From Reticulitermes speratus (taxonomy: Eukaryota > Arthropoda > Insecta > Blattodea > Rhinotermitidae), in assembly GCA_021186555.1 (NCBI GenBank), contig JAJKFL010000006.1:45456138-45520137 (forward strand): DNA of 64,000 bases, in the 5' to 3' direction. The translations under genes and the position numbers were made by a program. How positions within the stretch are numbered: position 1 is the first letter of the stretch; every line of letters starts with the position of its first letter. Below the pieces are notes generated by a model. It made no database searches. It was not told where the DNA came from and saw only the letters and a list, made by a program, of their open reading frames with translations. This document shows, piece by piece, positions 41,830 through 53,500 of the stretch.

Positions 41830-42400
41830 CGTAGGGTAAACAGAATTGTTAGAATTAATAGTGTAATGACAGTTGTGAAGGAACATATCGAAACTGTCCA
41901 GTAGAAACTTTTCAGACACAGTGAAGAGGTACCAGAAGAACTGATGACAGTGCTTGACGTCTGTAGGGATGTCGGATGACATCACTAAATCTGTAATACA
42001 GAAGACTGTAATATGTCTTATACCTGAAGGACACACTGGCACTAGCTGAAGTGGATGTTTAGACTCATGAGGGAGATAACAAAACATGATGGGAAAAATT
42101 TTGTAGTGAGAAACTTTGGAATTTCTAGAATTGTTGTCTAAGTAATGTTTGGGATAAATTAAGTGCCAAGAAGATGAGGAAGTTAGAATTTGGCACATGT
42201 TGGAGAAAGGAAGTGTGCCTGACAATGTCTGTGTACAAAGAATAACTCAATTGATGGAATATGAGTGTAGTATATCAACATGAGTCAGTTTGAGATTATA
42301 CCGTGAGCCCTTCCTCTGTCAGCACACCGTTGACAGCCATCTTATCAGGTGTGACTGAGTGCGATTTATGTAGCGTCTTTCAGTAAGAATTAAAGTGTTC
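41830..42400. other. Intergenic, a 133-codon minus frame without motif
   Basis: The frame 41824–42225 is open but has no recognisable domain and poor coding character. Left unassigned. Confidence 0.3.
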
Positions 42401-42409
42401 TGTGATATG

Positions 42410-42560
42410 ATGCCAGGTCATTGGGTGACTGGTTCCTGGCTTTTTGAAGAAAGAACCTTCATCTTCAAGTGTCATGAGCTCATTCTTTTGGGATGTCTTG
42501 ATACTTGAAGGATCCAGGAAGCACTCATTGTAGCATGCAGCATTGTATTCCAGAAGACTT
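42410..42560. repeat. Foldback element
   Basis: TCATTGGGTGACTGGTTCCT and CTTCATCTTCAAGTGTCA are partly mirrored by TGATACTTGAAGGATCC, AGGAAGCACT and TCCAGAAGACTTGAA. Confidence 0.6.
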
Positions 42561-42814
42561 GAACTGTCACAAATAATGCTGGGTTACAGCTACATGGAAC
42601 AAATGAGAATCCATGGGATCTGGACAGTCTGCAAACTAAGCATCCTATCACAACTCAGCTTCCAGTTACATTGTTAAATGTATTGCCTTATTCTGTTTCA
42701 GATGTCTCCAAGAGATGGTGCGCTTTGGCTGTGTGTTCTTCTGGTTAGTAGAGTGTGCAGTATGTGTTATTTAATGATGCTGTCAGTTGCAAAGGTTATA
42801 TACAGCCAGTAATG

Positions 42815-42997
42815 CATGAATGAATGAGTATGAAGCATCAGTGGATGATACTGACAGGGGAAACCTGAAGTACTGAGAGGAAAATGTGTCCCAGTGTAAC
42901 ATTATCCACCAAATCCCATGTCAACTTCTCTGGGATTGAACCCAGGGCTTCATGTTGAGAGGCCAGTGACTAACTGCCTGAGCCATGGCACAGTCAC
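42815..42997 (-). repeat. tRNA-derived SINE, type D
   Basis: Minus strand: TGTGCCATGGCTCAGGCAGT (A-box-like), B box GGGTTCAATCCC, body with CATGGGATTTGGTGGATAAT and CCCTGTCAGTATCATCC, ending (ATTC)n. Confidence 0.85.
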
Positions 42998-42999
42998 TG

Positions 43000-43680
43000 G
43001 TTGGAAGGAGACTAACTAATTTTATATACGTCTTGCCATTTTAGTATAAGCTTTACTGCTGTCACTCAAAAATTGGAACATATCAAAGAGTTTAATATCA
43101 ACGCTGAAGTATGTGTTGAACACTTTTGAAAACTGAGTTTTTAATGCCGTAAGGTGTAGGGGTGTTATTTTGTCTGACAAATGTGGCGTCCTTATTTTGT
43201 TTGATAACTCTTGCTTGCAGCTTCCTATTGGCTCATTTATTGTATTAATGTAGCCCAATTAGTGCACTCAACACATACAGTGGAGTGGCAGTAGGAAGTG
43301 ACAGATGATAGTTGTAAGATAGAAAAAATGGATCCTGTATATTTCATTTATTACATATCAGACAGTTAATAAAAAAAGCAAAAGTTTTGCATTGCTAGTT
43401 TTTTTTTTTTTATTTAAACATTTATTAAGACTTCAGTGAACAGTGTTGATATTTATTGTTCAAACTATAGACTTTTATTGTTTATATTCTTGCAGTGTAA
43501 CTGTAACATTGAGCGTCAGGTGCTAGCACAGAGGAACACAGTACGAGGCTACTATTGTGCGTGGTTGTGTCCAGTACCCAAAATTTTTAAGTCCTGGCGC
43601 AGGTGTGGGTCCCTGACAAACACAGATATACTGCATTTTATATGTACAGATAATCATTAAAAGTAAAAATTTATCCCTGT
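43000..43680. other. Upstream of the ZP gene exons, no exon confirmed
   Basis: AT-rich. A Cys-containing open piece after an acceptor at 43498 was considered and not accepted (see rejected items). Confidence 0.3.
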
Positions 43681-43689
43681 GCTTAATTA

Positions 43690-43925
43690 GGTGCTATAAC
43701 ATGGAGGAATATGGGAGTGGAGGTATAGCTCCACACATTCTTATACTCATTACTAGTTGTAGGTGAGCTTTACATCCTGGCTACTTGACCCTTGGTGCAC
43801 ATTGGGTATGAGGCTGGGTGGACCCCAGTGCCAGTCTTGTAAAAAAAAAAAACTGTACCCACAGGTAATTCAACTCCAGATCTGAGGTCATATTAATTTA
43901 CAGAGAGTCGGTCACTGTGTATAGA
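43690..43925 (-). repeat. tRNA-derived SINE, type A, minus copy
   Basis: On the minus strand the body blocks GACTGGCACTGGGGTCCACC and CAGCCTCATACCCAATGTG occur in the usual order, with a poly-T/poly-A run at 43842. Confidence 0.65.
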
Positions 43926-44307
43926 GGTGAAGACTGAAGAGCTGCATAATAGTGCGCGATTACTGGCTTAATTTGTGTAAGGTCTAAAACAGTTTGCAGC
44001 CAGCTGAAACCAGGGCAACAACACAACCCTGCCCCTCCCCCCTGGCCCATCTTGAAGTATTTGTTGTAACTTTTATGGATCTAGAAGGCCTTGGAACAGG
44101 CTCTGTTTTTTATTGGGCTTTTTATTTGCAGTTTGTTTAATGAGGCTGACAGTAACTCCATCTTTATAGTGCCAAACAAGTTCTGTTGTTTTACGGTAAA
44201 TACAGCTTAACTAAATATGTTGCTACACGTTAAGATTGTATTCAATTAAACCATCAGGAGTGAAGTTTATCAATTACGTAAATATGGACAAATGCAAATG
44301 TAGATAG

Positions 44308-44402
44308 ATGACCCGTGAAGATGGGACCGATACGTTGTCCTGAAACGTCGGTAAATAATTACCACACGACGCCATGTAATTACCCAGAAGACCACAGGTT
44401 TC
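44308..44402. mobile_element. Foldback half (GGTCTTCTGGGGTATTAC family), third copy
   Basis: GACCCGTGAAGATGGGACCG, CCTGAAACGTCGGTAAATAA, ACCACACGACGCC and CCCAGAAGACCACAGG match the right half of 28031–28163. Confidence 0.8.
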
Positions 44403-44469
44403 AGGTACATACTAGTTCCAACAAACATTTGTGAGCGTGCTAAACAGTTTTGTTCTTTGCCTGTTCCAG

Positions 44470-44530
44470 AGTTGCAGTGTGTCCGTTCGGCTGGAGCATA
44501 ATGGCCGCAGGAAGCCAAATTCAGTGGTTG
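44470..44530 (+). CDS. ZP gene exon, first one visible
   Basis: Acceptor CTGTTCCAG and strong donor GTAAGT; phase 0 in, phase 1 out. It encodes about 20 residues ([17 protein letters not shown] and on). The end joins in phase to the ZP-N start, giving VVGVNVTC. It starts about 65 bp after a foldback fragment. Short and without a recognisable domain, so it is supported mainly by splice sites and phase. Confidence 0.55.
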
Positions 44531-47500
44531 GTAAGTAATTGAAAGGAATGTTTATACTTGCTGCTTAGCATATATTGGGCGGACAGTGCTGGGTGTGTTT
44601 CACAACAGGCTAGTCTTCTTTAACACGTCTCTTCTGGCTACACCACAAGTACATGTAACTGTGTATGAAGTACCTGCTCTAGTCACAAGTAGGCTGTTAC
44701 AGGAACTTTGTTCTACATGCTGTATATACATAAGGCTGCTTTTGTTTTAAGCACCACTACCTGGCATTGTAGAGGAAAATGGAGGTAAAGTTCAGCGTGT
44801 TCTAAACCTCAGTACTGGATGGCCAACTTCATCTTCTGACTGCTTTATTCCCAGTTGGCGATGTCTATTGAAGTACACTGTCTGTAATAAGTACTTGTTA
44901 CCGTCTGTTGCTGGGCTCTCATACACTCAACAATGGACAAGACTCTCTAGGTTACAGTAGAACCCGGATAAGAAGTCCCCGCATAAGAAGTTTTCTCCTG
45001 TAAGAAGTCTGATTTTTAAAGTCCTGAAATTCTATTGCTTTTAATAAGCTTCATTCTTAATAAGTCTTCCCGCTTAAGAAGTCCCTAATCCTCTGGTTAC
45101 TTGAAAGACTTCTTAACAGGGTTCTACTGTATTTTCCACCTTTATTCTGTTGCAACAATACATATATCAGCCAGCCACAACCGGGATCTCTCGACTTCCT
45201 CATAAATCTCCAACTGTTGCCAGTCACTGGGTCTTTCCTATATTCTTACTCCCCTCCCCTTTGTCACCAACCTCTCTCCCTACAAACGTAGAGGGGTGGG
45301 GGGTGCCCAACTGGCTCGAACGAATGTTCGGCTACATACTGTCATGAGGATTACAGTCCTCTTTGCTGGGATGCTGTGTTGTTGGGATGAGGTTTGCCTG
45401 CAGTTCGGTGGTTCATGGTTGAAATGATGCTGCCCACTGCATCACACACATGCTAAATTCTGAGGTGTGATGTTTGTAGTAGCAGTATGCATATTTTCTT
45501 TAAAGTCGCTAATGGTATGTGGGTGGATATGGTACTTCAGATGACCCTAGAGGAAAATATCTAAGGGCATGAGGTCTAGGGACCTTGGTGGCCAGTTGAT
45601 GTCCCCTCTGCCCAATGCATCAACCGGGAAGAACTTCACACAGTTTTGCACCTTGCCAGCAAAATGATGTGGTGTTCCATCTTGCTGACAGTAAAATGAT
45701 GTCATACTGTCAGTGGTATGTCATCCATGTACAGTTCCAATTCATCAATCAACAACTGGAGGCATTCAGGAACCCTGGAATGTTTTCATGTATCGCACAC
45801 CACGTGGTTTTTCTTGTGTTAGGTTGGTGATGAGCATCACTTTGACATGTGGATTGTCCTGCCTGTAGTTCACAGTGTTGTGTCAGTTTACATGTCCTGC
45901 CTGTAGTTCACAGTGTTGTGTCAGTTTACATGTCCTGCCTGTAGTTCACAGTGTTGTGTCAGTTTACATGTCCTGCCTGTAGTTCACAGTGTTGTGTCAG
46001 TTTACATGTCCTGCCTGTAGTTCACAGTGTTGTGTCAGTCTACATGTCCTGCCTGTAGTTCACAGTGTTGTGTCAGTTTACATGTCCTGCCTGTAGTTCA
46101 CAGTGTTGTGTCAGTCTACATGTCCTGCCTGTAGTTCACAGTGTTGTGTCAGTTTACATGTCCTGCCTGCAGTTCACAGTGTTGTGTCAGTTTACATGTC
46201 CTGCCTGTAGTTCACAGTGTTGTGTCAGTTTACATGTCCTGCCTGCAGTTCACAGTGTTGTGTCAGTTTACATGTCCTGCCTGTAGTTCACAGTGTTGTG
46301 TCAGTTTACATGTCCTGCCTGTAGTTCACAGTGTTGTGTCAGTTTACATGTCCTGCCTGCAGTTCACAGTGTTGTGTCAGTTTACATGTCCTGCCTGTAG
46401 TTCACAGTGTTGTGTCAGTTTACATGTCCCTTTAAGTGAAAACATACTTTATTGCTAAATATGACACGGTCCACTCGGATTCTTTGTCTGTTAAACCATT
46501 CACAAAATTGAATTTGGCAATCTGTAGTTTCTCCACATAATTCTTTTGCAAAATGTGTCTTGTATCGATGAAATTTGTGACATTTCATCATATCTCTGTA
46601 CACATGACTTTGAAAGTACAATTTCATTTGCAGTCTTTCTCATTGATCATTGTGGACTTACTGCGATTTGGCAAGTACGACTACTCGTATACTGCTTTCA
46701 TTACCAGTTGAAGTTCTCGGGCAATCTGCTCTTGGTTTGTCTGAAACACTGCCAGTCTTCTGAAATCTCGAATAAATTCGACCAACAGAAGGCTGTCCAG
46801 GTCTTGATCTGCTGGGGTGATGATGGTGAAATTCTTCAGTTGTCTGTCATTGGTTAAGGCCAGAGGCATGCAAAAGGAAAATTTCTGCCTTTTTCCTGAA
46901 TAGTTTACCTCTCATTTATATCTCTCAGTACATGTTATGCTACCTGCAACAAAAAAAGATGATATTCCGTATGAGACCAGAATTGAAGGACACTCTGTAT
47001 ATACATAGTGTTAAGTTCTGACAAACACAACATGATGCTGATATAAACTGTTCTGTAACTTTTGCCTTCATTTAAATATTATGAATTAAGAAATATTTAC
47101 ATGTGTTGTAGGTGTAAACGTGACATGCACAGCTGACGTGCTGGCTGTGAGGATTCAGATGGAACAGCCATTTCAAGGTCTACTTTATGCACGGGGATTC
47201 CCCCTGGAATGCAGGGGGCAAGGGGTGGGTGACACTGTTGTCACATTACACCTCCCTGCCACAAGATGTGGCGTGCGGGTTCTGCCAACCAAGGTTAGTT
47301 TGCACATATTACCAGGAGCAGTTCATAGCACAAACAGGGCAGGTCCACAGTGCGCACACTTATTGTGAGGGTCACTTGACATAATTGTGGGACAGGGTGT
47401 GTCTTTTCGTGTTTCCATCTGCCACCAGTGTCATCATGCCTCTGTTACAAATAAGACTGCCATATGTGCCATTGTACACTGCATGTACCCAAATATAACA

Positions 47501-50500
47501 CAACTCTGCATATAAGATGGTCCCATTCACACTATTCAGTTTTGAGGAGAATACCGGTACAGAATGTGTTTAACTTTGTGCTTATTATAAGGCAGTGATG
47601 TCGGGCTTGACATTTGGAGTTAGAATCACAGAGTACAGTGCGACAGGGGCACGTGAGGATTCAGATCTTGTGGGTTGTGATGCTGTGTCAATTGGTTGGT
47701 GGTTCCTGATGTTTCAGAGGATCATTGTGCATTAATCTTTGTGGGATGAGCATTCTAATTCTTCTTGCGCTGTTGAAGGACAGTTGTTTCAACAGTTGGT
47801 AATTCTGCTGCAGGATGCAATGGGCCTTTTATACACTGTGGCAGTGGAGATACAGATGGATCGGCACCTGCAGCAAGCAGCTGACCAACAACGTACCATC
47901 ACGTGTCAACTGCCTGCTGACAGCCTGCTGCTGACATCACCAGCATTGACACTTGACCAGGAACCATTGCGCCCATCTGCCAGGTTAGTACTACTGACAT
48001 CACACAGTGGAAGTGATACAGAGTGAGCTGCATAATGGTCAGTGGTAACAATGTGTTGATTTAGATTTGACTGTCTTCTGTTGTGTTATGCCACGTGTGA
48101 GGGCAAGTCATGTGAGAGTCTTAGAAAAGTGTAAAAAAGAAACGGACCGTCCTGTGTGCAGCTGTAGGTACAGCAAGTCATCAGCGTGGGTTAGAAACAT
48201 GTGCTGCATATGGCATATGCTGCATTATGACAAAAATGACAACCCTCTCCGAATACGTTGGCACGAAGTTAGATGGTAAAAAATTTTTTAAGGTTTTTGT
48301 TTGAATCACCTGCATAGTTGGGTAGGTTGGTACTTAGGGCAAGAAACGAAAGTTTTGTACCTATATACAGGACGTAAAATTATGTTTTTGTGTAAAAGAA
48401 TTTGAATTTTTAAGTTTTCACAAAGGAGAAAGTTAGAAGTTTGTGCAATGAATGTTAGCAGGTCTACCTCAAAATCAATCTGGCTGTAACTTCTGCAGTG
48501 CACATCACTTTCCAAATACATTACAATCCCAATTTCAAGGATTCTCCGTTTAAGATTTTGTTGCATTTTAGGTAACTTTTTGTGGTCATGACAAAAACCC
48601 CATTTAAATAATACATAATTTTTCTCTAGTATAGGTTTCTACCGCATTTAAGACAAGAAAATTTGGTCCCTACACCGTTTTTGAGTCTCGATTCTCAAGG
48701 GTTAGTGTGCATCTTATTGGTCAAAAAGCCCGCGACAGGAGCCATTTATGTTTGTAATTTGACACCCATTATTCATTGACCATGAATCATGGATATAAGC
48801 TACGTTATGAGAGCTTTTCAAGAAGCATTTTGGTGCTTCAATTTTGGGCCTTGCTTTGGCTCAGGTGATTAGTCACTGCCCTGTTTTCATGGAGGCCCAG
48901 GTGTGATCCCATGCCATTTCGTGAGATTTACGGTGGACAACGTGGCAATGGGAAATGTTTTTCTTTGAGTTCTCTGGTTTTCTGCTGTATCATTTCACAA
49001 ATGTTCTGACCTCCATTTGTTCATTCATTCATTCATTCATTCACTCATCTACCTACTACCAGTGCTATAACATCTTAGCAATTGATAGCATTGTTAAATA
49101 AGGTACTTCGAAGAAATTATGTTTGGTGAAGCTGGCTGGGTTGAACACTTATGTAGATACAAATCTTATTCAGACAAATGTACACTGTTTCATGTTATTC
49201 AACACAACCTTTTATTAAAGACTGCCCAACATGTTTTGAACCTATTTAAGGTTCATCTTCAGGGGCTTACTTGTTGAAATTACATCAGCTATACATCTGG
49301 TATTAAAGTTACATAAATTATTACAATGTCATTAGATGTGTGTGGGTTTTGATTTCTATATCAGTTATTTTGTGTTCACTATAGATTTGCTGGTGGCCTA
49401 CAAAATAACTGATACAGAAATCAAAACCCACACACATCTAACGGCATTGTAATAATTTACGTAACTTTAATACCAGATGTATTGCTGATGCAATTTCAAC
49501 AAGTAAGTCCCTGAAGATGAACCTTAAATAGGTTCGAAACATGTTGGGCAGTCTTTAATAAACGGTTGTGTTGAATAACATGAAACAGTGTACATTTGTC
49601 TGAATGAGATTTATATAATCAAAAATGTACGGTACGAGTAACGTAAAGTTTAATTATGTGGATGTTGTTTGTATCCATGCATGGCTTTTGGAACAAAATA
49701 GTGATAGCTGAAGTAAGTGTCTGGCTGTTTAGTCTTTTGTACGTGGAATGCAAGCTGTAGTAAAATTAAATGCCCCATGCATTGCAAGTTATGTGGTAAG
49801 CTGTTATCTAGATTTAAGACTTCGTGGATATGACCTTGTGTTGCTGGGCGAATAGTTACCATTTCAAAGATTGTAGTGTCTTTATCTTTAATGTCGAGCA
49901 GTCCACGATTTGGACTGCACTTGAACTGCGTGACTTTGAAGATGAAGACACTATGATCCCTCTAAATGTCAGGAACTAGCCACCAAATAACACAGTGTAA
50001 CATCCCAGAAGAATTGAATCTTCAGCAACACCGCTGTGATCACTTCAAATCTCACAAGCTGTTGTCACAAGGTTGGCGTTCTATGTCCGCTTAATGACAG
50101 TAATATGAACTGCAACTTGTTACAGGATGGCACGCAAGAAAGATGCTACTGCCAGTACAGATTTTCACCAGCAGAATGCAGTGTCAAGCACACCCATGGG
50201 GCAGTCACGTGTGTGGATGGAGATTAAGGGGCAGAGCAACTCTGGGCAGGTGACAGTGGGAGAAGACACAACTGTCCTGGTCAAGGCATTGCTACCAGGT
50301 GATACAGAATGTCGTAGTTGGATCCTGTCAAATATGTCCCAAGTGTGAGAAATAAAATCTGACAAGCGAATTTTTAGTGATATCTTATAGTAAAATATGC
50401 AGTGGAAGTGGTTGTAGATGTATGTAATGCACAGAAAATTTTTGGAAAGTAAATGAGGAATGAAGTGCACATTGTACTTGGCCAAAATGAGGTTTGAGCA

Positions 50501-53500
50501 ATAGCAACTGTACTGTTCTTCAGAAGTGGATCTGACTTGTGTTCAGAGGTTCAAGGATTAGAATCCTGAGTTAGGATAACTGATCCCAGACACAGTTGTC
50601 CTGGCTGAAGATTCTTTTGGTTTCTCAACAAATGTGAGCAGTACTCAAAATAGACCATTGCTACTTCCCATATCCATTCCAGTTTATTACACTGTATATT
50701 CTCATCCTCGCATTTATTCGTAAGTTGTTACAGGATTGTTAAATACTTGACAAACCAGCTGACTCAACGTGGAAGCTTCAAGGCTAAAATATTCAATAGA
50801 GTCTTGAAGTTTGTGAACCCCAATGTTTGGGATTTTGTTCTTTTGTGATCACCCATTTTAATACCGGTTCTGACAAATCGGGTGAGACCACATGTCTGGC
50901 GAGTTGGCTTGTGCCACTGTCTTGCTGTCGTGCGTGTCACTGTCAGCTCATTTAAACTCGTTCTTTCATTAAGTGAGGTCGAATGCTTTCATGCTTAATG
51001 GGCTGAGGCTCTCCTTCAATCATTTAATGTATTTTATACTTCCAAAAACTGTTTGTACTTTATTAAAAGTAAATCTTCATGCTTTCTGTGTTTTTTGAGT
51101 TTATTTTATGTTACTGGAATTTTATAAGTTCTTGGAACCAAACAGGTGTTTCACATTGAAAAGGGATTCTGGTGTTTGTGACGGTTTCAATGATGCCATT
51201 TAGTCATGAATGGTTTTAGTATGCTGTACTTGTACGAACTGGTTTACAACAAAACTTTTTTGAAAAGTAAATTGTTGATATTAGTCTATTAAATTATTGC
51301 TGCTTTTACCAACCACATATGATAGAGGGAATATCAATAATTTTTTGATAATTTTCTGATACAAAATTCTGTGAATGTGATCAGTTAGCTTTAGCTGAAA
51401 GACGTAAGAGGTAGCAGGACGGACTCACGCTGTCTGCCAATGAATGGGATCAATTATTCACAAATCCATGTCAGTATATTGTTGTTTAGGTATCTTTGCA
51501 AACTGAATGTTGTGTTTCAGCTGGATTTGGTAGTCAGGTGACGGACTGTGTGGCGCATGATGGGACAGGTGAAACCTCACAGCGCCTACTAGATGAATGG
51601 GGCTGTCCAATTGATGAGCTTATCTTGCCAGCCATAGAACCCATCCTACAGGATGGTACTGGCTCCAAGCTGAGGCTCCAGGTGGTAGGAGCTACCTTTG
51701 CCGCCTTCAAGTTTCCTGACCGGAACATTCTCCACTTGCGCTGCACACTGCAGCTTTGCAGGGGCAGTTGCACCAAGGTGAACACAAGAACATCATCAAT
51801 CAGAACATAAGGTTTTTTTTTTCACAGGCCCATGGTCACTTCTAAGCAGTATAAGAAGTTTTGACAGTCCTGTAATCACGTGTTAAAAATCACAGCACAG
51901 TAGTTGTGCATAATTCTGTAGTCACGTCCGAGTCACCATCAGAACACAGTAATTGAATGAAACTTCAAGATTACATCTGAATTTTGAGACCAGGAATTTG
52001 TGCAGGATCCGTTGGTCACTTATGACCAACCAGAGCATAGGAATTTGTCACAGTCTCATTTTTACTTCTGCCTTGTTATAATACAGGAATTTATTAACAA
52101 CTCCAACATGCTTCTGTCCACATATGACCATCCTCAGTGAGATGTGTGTAAGCATACGTGAGGAAACAACGTTAAAGGCCCCCAGAACCATAACTAACTA
52201 ACTAACTCCATGGAGCAGAGTCCTTCTTGAGAAGCTAACAGGTCGTCAGCTAGTCAAGAAATTCCCTGCGCTTTATGGAACCCGAAGGTTCATTACCGCA
52301 CTTACAAGAGGCCGCCACCTGTCCCTATCCTGAACCCCCTGAACCATTATATACCTTAATACGTTGTCAGTACAGTGTTATTAACTTGTCTAAGACACCG
52401 TCTATTTACATTGGGACTGTACACCAATCTCTGTAGTTTTTGTTCTGTCTGTCAGTCAGTTATCTTCTGTGGTAACATTTCTTGTTTAAAAGCTCGACAG
52501 TGTTATTTTTTAACCTTTGTACAAGTGTTAGCTGTTAGTTGCCACATGATAACAGAAGATTAAAAACATTACATTTTGAATACAGTAAAACCCCCTATTG
52601 TGGGCCGCGATAGCTCAGTCGGTATAGCGACTCGCTACGAGCTGGACGGTCCGGGGCTTGAATCCCGGTGGGGGCGAGATTTTCCGCACCAGTCCAGACC
52701 GGCCCTGGGGTCCACCCAGCCTCCTACAATGGGTACCGGGTCATTCCCGGAGGTAAAGTGGTCAGGCCGTGGCGTTGACCACCCACCCCATCTAGCGCCG
52801 AGGTTAAAGAAAGAGTAGAGCTATACCTCTACTCCCCCTCTGGGCCTTCATGGCCTGTTCTAGGGAGATCTTTACCTTTAAAACCCCTATTTAATGAATT
52901 GCTGGGGGATTAGAATATATTTCACTAAATTGAGGTTTTAATTAAATGGAGGTTTATTGTTTATATGGAGCTATTGTCGGAACATGAAAAAATCATCACT
53001 AAATCCGGGATTTCACTAAATGTGGGAACATTAAATCGGGGTTTTACTGTATTCTGCCTCTCCTTGCATTGATTGCCTTTTCTCACATGTGTTGTGCAGC
53101 ACATAGTGGGAAATACTGTTTGTAAGCTGCAATATATACCTAAATTGATGTATGATATGCAGCTGTATGATGTATGATATGCAGGTGTATGATGTATGAT
53201 ATGCAGCTGTATGATGTATGATATGCAGGTGTATGATGTATGATATGCAGCTGTATGATGTATGATATGCAGGTGTATGATGTATGATATGCAGCTGTAT
53301 GATGTATGATATGCAGGTGTATGATGTATGATATGCAGCTGTATGATGTATGATATGCAGGTGTATGATGTATGATATGCAGCTGTATGATGTATGATAT
53401 GCAGGTGTATGATGTATGATATGCAGGTGTATGATATGCAGGTGTATGATGTATGATATGCAGCTGTATGATGTATGATATGCAGGTGTATGATGTATGA

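Noticed and set aside
41824..42225. 133-codon minus frame as a gene
   Set aside because: No recognisable domain, no start context or splice signals, codon content like the surrounding AT-rich DNA.
43498..43572. Possible upstream ZP gene exon starting CNCNIERQVLAQ
   Set aside because: The acceptor is good and a phase 0 end is possible, but the donor (GTACCC) is weak and no similarity supports it.
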